Shown: positions 52,143-59,678 of the stretch, one piece after another
Layout: every line of letters starts with the position of its first letter
How positions within the stretch are numbered: position 1 is the stretch's first letter
Source of the DNA: an uncultured Verrucomicrobiota bacterium
GTDB lineage: Bacteria; Verrucomicrobiota; Verrucomicrobiia; Opitutales; Opitutaceae
Assembly: GCA_903898675.1 (NCBI GenBank)
Contig: CAIUGM010000022.1
Location: 186,001-250,000, forward strand
Direction: 5' to 3'
DNA: 64,000 bases
Position numbers and translations under genes: made by a program
The notes under the pieces: model-generated
What the model was told of the DNA's origin: nothing
The model's input: only the letters and a program-made list of their open reading frames with translations
Databases searched by the model: none

Positions 52143-53606
52143 ATGAACTCCGAGATCCTCTGGTTTGTCCGGCTCGCCCTGGACCAAAAGTTGTTCACGC
52201 GCGAACAGGCGCTGGCGACCCTGCGTTCCGCCGGCAAGGGCGCCGGGCTGATGGATTTCGCCCAGAAGCTGATCGACGACAGCGTGGTCCACGATGTGGA
52301 CGTGCTGGAAAAGCTCGGGATTGACGCGATGAGCCGGGCCAAGTCCGGCCCGCCCCCCGGCAATCCCTTCCTGGATGAGGAATCAGCCCCGCTGCCGGCC
52401 GCCGCAGCCCCCGCCCGGGCACCCGTTCAGGCGCGCTCGGTCAAGATCTCGGCCGACATGCCGAAGTTCGACTTTGAACAGATCAGTTCGCTGGATGATG
52501 ACGCCCTGGCCGCAGCCATGCGCAAGCTGCTCGTCGCCGCCGGCGAATACGGCGCGAGCGACCTGCACCTTTCCGCCGGCTCGTCGCCCTTCGTCCGGAA
52601 GCACCGCGCCATTGCGCCGATCACCAACCACGTGCTGACCGAAAAGGAGTCCCTGCGCATCAACACCGCGCTGCTCGCGGCGCCGCTGCGCGACATCTAT
52701 CTTGAGCGCAAGGATCTTGACCTGGCCCTCGCCCTCGACGCGGACCACCGCTACCGCGTCAACCTCATGTTCCAGAAGTGGGGCGCGTCCGGCTCCTACC
52801 GCATGGTGCCTGCCGGCATTCCACAGCTCGACGAGCTCGGCCTCCGCAACCTCGACACCATCCGCAAGCTGCTCAGCTACCACAACGGCCTCATCTTGGT
52901 CACCGGCCCCGTCGGCGCCGGCAAGACCACCACGCTCGCCGCGCTCGTCGCCGAGCTGAACGAAAAGCGCTCCGACCATATCATCACGGTCGAGGACCCG
53001 ATCGAGGTCGTGCAGGCCCCGCGGGGTTGCAACGTCACCCAGCGCGAGGTCGGCCCGCACACCAAGTCCTTCTTCACCGCGCTGAAGGGCGCCCTCCGCG
53101 AGGACCCCGACGTCATCGTCATCGGCGAACTCCGCGACCTTGAGACCATCGAGATGGCCATCAGCGCCTCCGAGACCGGTCACCTCGTCATCGGCACGAT
53201 GCACACGAGCGACGCGTCCACGACGCTCAACCGGCTGCTCGACGTCTTCCCGCCCTCCCAGCAGACGCAGATCCGCGCGAGCGTCGCCGAGAGCCTGCGC
53301 GGTGTCATCTGCCAGCGCCTGCTCCCCGGCATCAACGGCGGCCTCGTGACCGCCTGCGAGATCATGGTGTCCAACACCGCGATCCAGGCCCTCATCCGCG
53401 AGGGCAAGTCCTCCGGCCTGCGCAACGTCATGGAGACCGGCGTCAAGGAGGGCATGTGCGTCATGGAGAACGTCGTCTTTGAACTCTTCTCGCAGAAGAA
53501 AATCTCCAAGGAGACCGCCCTGCTGAACGTCACCACGCGCAACGTGCGCCAGAAGATCGACCCCGCGGTGGTCGCGGCCCCGGCCGCGCCGACCCCTGCT
53601 GCCTGA
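52143..53606 (+). CDS. PilT/PilU-type ATPase with N-terminal extension
   Basis: 487 aa, versus about 345-380 for PilT. Residues ~125-460 are the secretion ATPase: YGASDLHLSAGSSPFVRKHR, Walker A GPVGAGKTTT (near 255), ITVEDPIEVVQ, Walker B VIVIGELRDLETIEMA and the His box MHTSDASTTLNRLLD. Residues 1-110 are a separate helical region plus a Pro/Ala linker, with unknown function. It probably powers type IV pilus retraction/twitching with the adjacent PilT, 4 nt away. Confidence 0.92.
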   Translation: MNSEILWFVRLALDQKLFTREQALATLRSAGKGAGLMDFAQKLIDDSVVHDVDVLEKLGIDAMSRAKSGPPPGNPFLDEESAPLPAAAAPARAPVQARSVKISADMPKFDFEQISSLDDDALAAAMRKLLVAAGEYGASDLHLSAGSSPFVRKHRAIAPITNHVLTEKESLRINTALLAAPLRDIYLERKDLDLALALDADHRYRVNLMFQKWGASGSYRMVPAGIPQLDELGLRNLDTIRKLLSYHNGLILVTGPVGAGKTTTLAALVAELNEKRSDHIITVEDPIEVVQAPRGCNVTQREVGPHTKSFFTALKGALREDPDVIVIGELRDLETIEMAISASETGHLVIGTMHTSDASTTLNRLLDVFPPSQQTQIRASVAESLRGVICQRLLPGINGGLVTACEIMVSNTAIQALIREGKSSGLRNVMETGVKEGMCVMENVVFELFSQKKISKETALLNVTTRNVRQKIDPAVVAAPAAPTPAA

Positions 53607-53610
53607 CGCC

Positions 53611-54687
53611 ATGGCCGACATCGACTACCTCCTCCGCGTCATGCTCGACAAGGGCGGGTCCGACCTGCACCTCACGGTCGGCCTGCCCCCGAAGTCCCGC
53701 ATCTCCGGCTCGCTCCAGCCCATCGGCGACAAGCCGATCGACGCGAAACAGATGGAGGGTTACCTCAAGGAGATCTGCCCGCCGAAGCGCTGGACGGAAT
53801 TCCTGGAACGCAAGGATCTCGACCTCGCCCACGAGATCGAGGGTCTCGCCCGCTTCCGCGCCAACTTCCTCTACAACCACTGGGGCCAGGCCGCCGTCCT
53901 CCGCCAGATCCCGGCGAAGATCATCTCCTTCGAGGAGCTGAAGCTGCCCGAGGCGCTGAAGAAGCTCTGCCACCTCGACCAGGGCCTCGTCGTCGTCACG
54001 GGCCCGACCGGCTCCGGCAAATCGACCACGCTCGCGGCGATGATCGACTACATCAACCGGAACTTCGCCCGGCACATCATCACCATCGAGGACCCGATCG
54101 AGTTCGTCCACACCTGCAAGAAGTCCGTCATCGTGCACCGCGAGGTCGGCGAGCACACCCAGACCTTCGGCGCGGCGCTGAAGGGCGCGATGCGCCACGA
54201 CCCCGACATCGTGCTCCTCGGTGAAATGCGCGAGATGGAGACGATCAAGCTGGCCCTGTCGTGCGCCTCGATGGGCATGCTCGTGTTCGGCACGCTCCAC
54301 ACGAACAACGCGCCGAAGACGATCGACCGCATCATCAACACCTTTCCCGCCGAGGAGCAGAACCAGGTGCGCGTCATGCTCGCCGGCTGCCTGTCGGGCG
54401 TGGTGGCCCAGCTCCTGTGCAAAAAGGTGCCAAAGGGGCGCGTCGCCGTGCACGAGATCTTGCTGCAGCACGAGGCGCTGCCCAACACGATCCGCTCCGG
54501 CCAGATCGCGAATGTCCGCGGCATCATCGAGAGCGGCGCCGCCGACGGCATGATCACGATGGACAACAGCCTCATGGCCCGGGTGAAGGACGGCACCGTC
54601 GAGGCCAAGGAAGCCTACATGAAGGGCGCCAACAAGGCGCTGTTCGCCCCGCTGCTCAAGCCGGGCGACCTCGACGGTGCGCATTGA
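53611..54687 (+). CDS. pilT: Type IV pilus retraction ATPase PilT
   Basis: 358-aa hexameric motor that depolymerises pilin for twitching motility. DYLLRVMLDKGGSDLHLTVG opens the N-domain, Walker A is GPTGSGKSTTLAAMIDYINR (near 131), with IEDPIEFVH, Walker B IVLLGEMREMETIKLA, HTNNAPKTIDRIINTFP and LLCKKVPKGRVAVHEIL. Canonical length. The tandem paralogue pair recalls PilT-PilU; no pilin genes are in the window. Confidence 0.94.
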   Translation: MADIDYLLRVMLDKGGSDLHLTVGLPPKSRISGSLQPIGDKPIDAKQMEGYLKEICPPKRWTEFLERKDLDLAHEIEGLARFRANFLYNHWGQAAVLRQIPAKIISFEELKLPEALKKLCHLDQGLVVVTGPTGSGKSTTLAAMIDYINRNFARHIITIEDPIEFVHTCKKSVIVHREVGEHTQTFGAALKGAMRHDPDIVLLGEMREMETIKLALSCASMGMLVFGTLHTNNAPKTIDRIINTFPAEEQNQVRVMLAGCLSGVVAQLLCKKVPKGRVAVHEILLQHEALPNTIRSGQIANVRGIIESGAADGMITMDNSLMARVKDGTVEAKEAYMKGANKALFAPLLKPGDLDGAH

Positions 54688-54702
54688 GGCGGCCGGCGGT
54701 CT

Positions 54703-55800
54703 TCACACCGCCACCACCGCGCGGTCCGGTGCGGCGATCTTGTCGCCGCCCGCGGCTTCCGCCAGCGCCGCATGCGTCGCGCGGAGACAGCGCTCGGTCG
54801 AGATCCAGTCGAGGCACTCGTCGGTGATCGAGACCCCGTAGCGCAGTTTCCCCGGCGGACCCGCCAGCTTCTGCGCGCCGCCGAACAGGTGGCTCTCGAG
54901 CATGAGGCCCATGACCGAGCGGTTGCCCGCGAGCCTCTGGCCCACGACCCCGGCGACGATGCCGGGCTGGCGGTCGGCCCGGCGGCCGGAGTTGTCGTGG
55001 CTGCAATCAACCATGATCGTCTGCGGCAGGCCCGCCCGGTGCAGCAGGTGCCCGACGGCGGCCAGGTGCGCCGCGGAATAATTCGGGCCGTCGGTGCCGC
55101 CGCGCAGGACGATATGGCAGTCGGGATTGCCCGCGGTGCGGAATGCCGCGGCGTGACCGTCCGCGGCAATCCCGAGAAAGGACTGGCCCTGCGCGGCCGC
55201 CTTAATCGCATTGATCGCACTGCGGATGGAACCCTCGGTCCCGTTCTTTAGCCCGAGGGGCATCGAGAGGCCGGAAGCGAGCTGCCGGTGCATCTGCGAT
55301 TCGGCGGTGCGCGCGCCCAGCGCCGCCCAGGAGACGAGGTCGGCGATGTACTGCGGGCTGACCGGGTCCAGGAATTCGGTCGCCGTCGGCAGACCGAGAT
55401 CGAGCATCTCGCCGAGGAACCGCCGGGCCAGCCGGAGTCCCCGGGCAATGTCTCCGCTGCCGTCGAGCGCCGGATCGAGGATCATTCCCGGCCAGCCGAC
55501 ACTGCTGCGTGGCTTTTCAAAATAGGCCCGCATGATGATCACGAGCCGGTCGCCCAGCTCGCGCGCCAGCCGGGCCAGCCGCTGCCCGTACTCCCGCCCG
55601 GCCTCCAGGTCGTGGATCGAGCAGGGCCCGACGACGACCAGCAGGCGCGGGTCACGGCCGGCGAGGATGTCGCGGATGATCTGGCGGCTGTGGCAGACCA
55701 GGGCCGCCTGCGGTCCGGTGACCGGCAGCGCGGCCAGCAACTCGGCCGGCGCAGGCAGCCGCCGGCAATCCAGGATATTAAGGTCGGAAGTACGGTGCAT
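54703..55800 (-). CDS. aroG: 3-deoxy-7-phosphoheptulonate (DAHP) synthase, class I
   Basis: 365-aa enzyme joining phosphoenolpyruvate and erythrose 4-phosphate, the first step to chorismate. It shows VVVGPCSIHDLEAGREYGQR, RAYFEKPRSSVGWPG, EFLDPVSPQYIADLVSWAA, ARTAESQMHRQLASGLSMP, GLKNGTEGSI and DCSHDNSGR, as in E. coli AroF/G/H. It is 14 nt downstream of the chorismatase-like gene, so the first and a post-chorismate step share a transcript. It is probably a pathway-dedicated copy (inference). Confidence 0.95.
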   Translation of the reverse strand: MHRTSDLNILDCRRLPAPAELLAALPVTGPQAALVCHSRQIIRDILAGRDPRLLVVVGPCSIHDLEAGREYGQRLARLARELGDRLVIIMRAYFEKPRSSVGWPGMILDPALDGSGDIARGLRLARRFLGEMLDLGLPTATEFLDPVSPQYIADLVSWAALGARTAESQMHRQLASGLSMPLGLKNGTEGSIRSAINAIKAAAQGQSFLGIAADGHAAAFRTAGNPDCHIVLRGGTDGPNYSAAHLAAVGHLLHRAGLPQTIMVDCSHDNSGRRADRQPGIVAGVVGQRLAGNRSVMGLMLESHLFGGAQKLAGPPGKLRYGVSITDECLDWISTERCLRATHAALAEAAGGDKIAAPDRAVVAV

Positions 55801-55814
55801 GGGCGGGGGCCAGG

Positions 55815-57053
55815 TCAGATCACCGCGACGGATTCCATCTCGACCAGCAGGTCGTCCCGGCAGACATCCGCCAGCAGGCAGATCTTCGGGAAAACGGGCA
55901 CCTGCAGCAGGCGCATCACCCGGTTCCAGGCCTCCCAGGCCGCGCGGTCCTTGCAGAACAGTGTGGCCGAGGTGAGATTGTGCAGGCTGCCGCCCTGCGC
56001 CTCGAGAATCGCCGCGATGCTCATGAGGGTTTCCAGGCTCTGGCATTCGGCATCCCCAAGATGCGTGCTCGCGCCCGCCGGGTTGATGCTGGCCGTGCCG
56101 GAAATGTGCACCGTCTTCCGGCCCTCGATGGCGAAGGTCATGCCGCGGGAGAAGGCGGAGCCGTAGTTGAAGGACTGGTCCTGTCGCGGACTGCAACGGA
56201 TCGGTTCCGCCGCCGCGGCCGCCGGCCCGTCGCTCTCCAGCGCGAGCACATCGATGAGGCATTCCTCGTCAGTCATCCGGCCCTGGATGCCGGTGCTGGC
56301 GGGAAACGCCGCGCCGTCCTTAATCCCGAGTCCCACCCGCGCATAGTGGGCGGTGCACACGCGGTTCAACTCACCGTACCACTCCAGCAGCCGGGAAACA
56401 TAAATCCAGGTCCGCACCACATCCGGATAGGCCATGCCGTGGGCATCCAGGCCCAAGCCGACGTTGGTGAACATCTGCTGCGCCTGCGCCGTGGGACCGG
56501 CGGGCAGGCTGCCATCCGGCAGGGTGCCGCGCACGGCGGGCAGGTGCAGCATCCGGAAACCGCGGCCGGTCCACAGGCGCGCGCGTCCCGTGGCGGGGTT
56601 GTCCACCGTCCAGACACACGTCTCGCCGTTGCGCGGCGCGACGCCCCAGACTTGCACGCCGGCGAAAGGGCCGCCCGTCAGCGGAATGCCCTCGATCCAA
56701 GTCACCGGCACGTCCGCGTCTAGTCCGTGCCGCCGGTAGGCGTCCGCGCGGCGCCGCAGCACATCCGCGCGCACCGCCGAGCGTCCGTAGAATTTTTCCT
56801 GGATGGGCTGGATCTTCCGCCGCGCCAAGACGGCGGCGACCTGTCCGAGCAACTCGTCGACCGAGCCGCTGTCATTCTCGATCGCCGCGGTCACATGGTA
56901 TTCGGCAAAGGAATCGCGCTCGGATTCCTTCACGTCCAGGCGACAACCTCCCCACAAAGCAGGGGCGGGAAGTTTTGAATCAATGGCGGCAACCGCCGGC
57001 ACCGGGGTTTTAACCGGGGCGGCGGAGCGGATTGGTGAGGGCATGGTTTTCAT
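55815..57053 (-). CDS. Chorismatase-like enzyme (FkbO/Hyg5/XanB2 family)
   Basis: 412 aa. The C-terminal ~300 residues fit the chorismatase fold of two tandem YjgF/RidA-like domains: RTWIYVSRLLEWYGELNRVC, TVHISGTASI and the end ADVCRDDLLVEMESVAVI. In this family the product type is set partly by a residue near the C-terminus; the Cys of ADVC with Glu seven residues later matches what I recall for the 3-hydroxybenzoate-forming Hyg5 type. About 60 N-terminal residues are extra. A RidA-type protein is the main alternative, but length and the DAHP synthase neighbour favour chorismatase. The ATG has an AGGA SD. Confidence 0.75.
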   Translation of the reverse strand: MKTMPSPIRSAAPVKTPVPAVAAIDSKLPAPALWGGCRLDVKESERDSFAEYHVTAAIENDSGSVDELLGQVAAVLARRKIQPIQEKFYGRSAVRADVLRRRADAYRRHGLDADVPVTWIEGIPLTGGPFAGVQVWGVAPRNGETCVWTVDNPATGRARLWTGRGFRMLHLPAVRGTLPDGSLPAGPTAQAQQMFTNVGLGLDAHGMAYPDVVRTWIYVSRLLEWYGELNRVCTAHYARVGLGIKDGAAFPASTGIQGRMTDEECLIDVLALESDGPAAAAAEPIRCSPRQDQSFNYGSAFSRGMTFAIEGRKTVHISGTASINPAGASTHLGDAECQSLETLMSIAAILEAQGGSLHNLTSATLFCKDRAAWEAWNRVMRLLQVPVFPKICLLADVCRDDLLVEMESVAVI

Positions 57054-57116
57054 GGATAATCCTGGGGTATGCGATGGTTGGTGGGAGTGTGGTGAGGCGG
57101 GCGGGCCGAAATGAAC

Positions 57117-57419
57117 TCAGTCGACCCCGTGTTCCTGAAAGACGTTTTTGCGCTGCTCTTCCGCCTTGGCGCGGGCTTCGAGTGCCTCGATGCGCGCGTG
57201 GGCCCGCCGGGCCCACGCCGAGCCGGGCTCCAGGGCGATCACCTGTTGGTATTGCGCGATGATCGCGGCGGCGTTTTCCGCGGTCAGGTGCTGCTCGGCC
57301 TTTTCGGCCTGCGCGTAGGCGGTTTGCTGGGCGGAGTTGCCGCAGCCGCCGGCCAGCAGCGCAAGCCCGAGCGCCAGCGCGCCAATCAGCCCGGGGGGGT
57401 TCGATCCGCGGTGTTTCAT
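57117..57419 (-). CDS. Small lipoprotein, TPR-like
   Basis: 100 aa. A lipoprotein signal (LIGALALGLALLAGGC) puts a lipidated Cys at about 26. The mature part is helical (AAAIIAQYQQVIALEPGSAW and ARRAHARIEALEARAKAEEQ), with one TPR-like unit and a coiled-coil tail. The start overlaps the stop of the upstream SUMF1 gene (ATGA), so it belongs to the same system, perhaps as an envelope scaffold. No specific family recognised. Confidence 0.75.
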   Translation of the reverse strand: MKHRGSNPPGLIGALALGLALLAGGCGNSAQQTAYAQAEKAEQHLTAENAAAIIAQYQQVIALEPGSAWARRAHARIEALEARAKAEEQRKNVFQEHGVD

Positions 57420-58603
57420 GGCGCATCCTTGACGCAGCGGAACCCGGTGTCTTCCGACCAATAATCGGGATTCGACCACAGGCGCCGGGAGCAACGGTTG
57501 TTGAACTCGGTCTGGCCGATCATGCCGGCCCCGGCGGCCCAGCAGCCCCCGCGCACGATCTTGCGCGTGTCGGTTTCGCGGCCCTGCTTGGCGGCATTCT
57601 GGAGGTAGTGGGCGTTGGGATCCTGTTTCGGCAGCTCGCCATTGGGCAAACCCTTGGGTCCCTTCGGGTCGACCACGCCGTCGGCGCATTCCCGGTAGTA
57701 GTACTCACCGAACCAGTCCTCGCACCATTCCCAGACATTGCCGGCCATATCGAGGCAGCCATACGGGCTGGCGCCCTGCGGAAAAGTGCCGACAAGCGTC
57801 GGGCCGGCCTCGACGTCCAAGCCGGCGCGGGCCTTCGCCGGGTCCCACTCGTTGCCCCACGGATAAAGGCGGCCGTCCGTGCCCCGCGCGGCTTTCTCCC
57901 ACTCCGCCTCGGTGGGCAGCCGCTTGCCCGCCCAGCGCGCATACGCGGCGGCATCGCGCCAGGTCGTAAATGTGACCGGCAGACGTTCTTCCGCCTTGAT
58001 CAGCGCCTGCACCGCGGGTGCGGCGGCGAGGTCGGCGGCGCCGCCGTCGGCCAGGCCCCGGTCCCGGCCGAGCAACACGCGGAGCGCCGCCACCGCGGCC
58101 TTCCAGTGGAGCGCGTCGAGGGTGAGCCGCTCCGCGGCCGCCTGGTCGTCCGGCTGGGCCGGCTGGAACTTGGCGAAGGTGGTCCCGTAGCGCTGCTCGT
58201 AGCGCGCGAGCAGGTCGACGCAGGCCGCGGCGGAGACGCGGAACCACGGGCCCTCGATCACGTCAAAGCGGTCGGTGGTCCGCACGTAGGCGTTGAACTC
58301 GCCGATCGTGACCTCGTGCCGGTCGATGAAATAAGCCGCGAGCCGGACATGGTGCGCCGGCCGTTCGTCGAAATTGCCCTCGTCGGAGCCCATGAGGAAC
58401 TCGCCGGCGGGCACGCAAACCATGCCGGGCGGTGGCGTGGGCGCAGCGAGGTCGCCGGCCCGGGCGGTGACCAGCAACCCGAGCAGGAGGAGCGCAATGG
58501 TCGAGCGCGGCCTCCGGACGCGCTCCAGTGTGCGCGCCAACGGAAAGCGCGCCCGGAGGTCGCGCTCCACCTCGAGCCGGGGAGCGGGTTGCATGATCGA
58601 CAT
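57416..58603 (-). CDS. SUMF1/FGE-sulfatase-domain protein 2, membrane-anchored
   Basis: 395 aa. An N-terminal hydrophobic segment (STIALLLLGLLVTARAGDLA, about 34-53) anchors or exports it. The SUMF1 fold follows: MVCVPAGEFLMGSDEGNFDE, FIDRHEVTIGEFNAYVRTTD, WAGKRLPTEAEWEKAARGTD, LDMAGNVWEWCEDWF and GFRCVKDAP. The Cys pair that makes formylglycine in true FGE is not in its usual place (RGGCWAAGAGM). It overlaps the lipoprotein gene and follows SUMF1 protein 1 by 13 nt. The exact start is uncertain. Confidence 0.85.
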   Translation of the reverse strand: MSIMQPAPRLEVERDLRARFPLARTLERVRRPRSTIALLLLGLLVTARAGDLAAPTPPPGMVCVPAGEFLMGSDEGNFDERPAHHVRLAAYFIDRHEVTIGEFNAYVRTTDRFDVIEGPWFRVSAAACVDLLARYEQRYGTTFAKFQPAQPDDQAAAERLTLDALHWKAAVAALRVLLGRDRGLADGGAADLAAAPAVQALIKAEERLPVTFTTWRDAAAYARWAGKRLPTEAEWEKAARGTDGRLYPWGNEWDPAKARAGLDVEAGPTLVGTFPQGASPYGCLDMAGNVWEWCEDWFGEYYYRECADGVVDPKGPKGLPNGELPKQDPNAHYLQNAAKQGRETDTRKIVRGGCWAAGAGMIGQTEFNNRCSRRLWSNPDYWSEDTGFRCVKDAP

Positions 58604-58616
58604 CGTGGCGTGAAGT

Positions 58617-59678
58617 TCAGAGGTCTTTGGCACAGCGGAATCCGAGGATGAAGGTTTTGAAATCCGGCTCGTGGTGAAAGCGCACCGCACACCGCACGTA
58701 GCTCGCATAATTCTGGGAACTGCCGCCGCGGACGACCCGCTCGGTGCCGGTTTCCGGCCCGCGGGGATTTTCGGCCGGCACGGTCCGGTACGCATCCGCC
58801 GCATACCAGTCGCCGACCCACTCCGCGGCGTTGCCGGCCATGTCGTCGCACCCGAAGGGACTGCGGCCCGCCGGATACGTGCCGACCGGCGCCGGATAGA
58901 TGTAGCCGTCCTTCTCCCGGCCCTTGGCCCGCACGTCGGCGCCGAACTTTTCCCCGACGATGTTGCAGAGGCCCCACGACCACTCGTTGCCCCAGGGCCA
59001 GCGGCGACCGTCCTGTCCCCGCGCGGCACACTCCCATTCCGCCTCGGTGGGCAGCCGTTTCCCGGCCCACTTCGCGTAGGCATAGGCGTCGAACCAGTCG
59101 ACGCCGACCACCGGCAGGGTGTCGCCCGTGAACGTCGTCGCGTTGTATTGCGCGAGCCGCGCGTACCAGGGGTCATGGAGCAACGGATTGAAATCCTTCC
59201 AGTACCGCGGGGTGTGGTCCCGGCCCTTCGGCTGGTCGGGATGCGCCCAGGCCGCATCGCCGTGCCGCGCGACGGCGGCGAGGAACTTCCGGTACTGCGC
59301 GTTGGTGACTTCATAGCGGTCGATCGCGAACGCCCGGAGCCGCACCGTCCGCTGGGGCCGCTCGTCCTCCAGTGCCCAGCCTTCCCAGGCGCGGACCAGC
59401 TTGATCTCGGTCGGCTTCACCTTGCCGGGCACAAGCCGGCTGGCCGGAAAATCGGGATGGGCGTCGGCCGTGCCCATCGTGAACTCCAGGGCGGGTATCA
59501 CCACCATCACGGAATCATCCACGGCGTAGTGCAGCTCCACCGGCTTGATCACCGGCCGCGGTGGCTGCGCCGGCGTGGTTGCCACCAACGCCACAGGCGA
59601 CGGGTGATGGTTCAGCAGCAGCGCGGAACCGGCGGCGGCGCCCAGGATGACCACGATGACGGTCAGCAGGGTTTTCAT
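58617..59678 (-). CDS. SUMF1/FGE-sulfatase-domain protein 1, exported
   Basis: 353 aa with a signal/anchor (LLTVIVVILGAAAGSALLL). The SUMF1 domain shows MVVIPALEFTMGTADAHPDF, FAIDRYEVTNAQYRKFLAAV, WAGKRLPTEAEWECAARGQD, CDDMAGNAAEWVGDWY and VVRGGSSQNYASYVRCAVRF, ending LGFRCAKDL. The first FGE active-site Cys is replaced (Ser/Asn), so formylglycine generation is unlikely. Its ATG overlaps the stop of the beta-propeller cytochrome gene (ATGA). Confidence 0.87.
   Translation of the reverse strand: MKTLLTVIVVILGAAAGSALLLNHHPSPVALVATTPAQPPRPVIKPVELHYAVDDSVMVVIPALEFTMGTADAHPDFPASRLVPGKVKPTEIKLVRAWEGWALEDERPQRTVRLRAFAIDRYEVTNAQYRKFLAAVARHGDAAWAHPDQPKGRDHTPRYWKDFNPLLHDPWYARLAQYNATTFTGDTLPVVGVDWFDAYAYAKWAGKRLPTEAEWECAARGQDGRRWPWGNEWSWGLCNIVGEKFGADVRAKGREKDGYIYPAPVGTYPAGRSPFGCDDMAGNAAEWVGDWYAADAYRTVPAENPRGPETGTERVVRGGSSQNYASYVRCAVRFHHEPDFKTFILGFRCAKDL

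Noticed and set aside
54691-54715. GGCGGT/ACCGCC hairpin as a bidirectional terminator between pilT and aroG
   Set aside because: It overlaps the aroG coding end, is short and has no U-run on either side.
57416-59678. True formylglycine-generating enzymes
   Set aside because: The active-site cysteine pair is absent from its usual place and no sulfatase is in the window.
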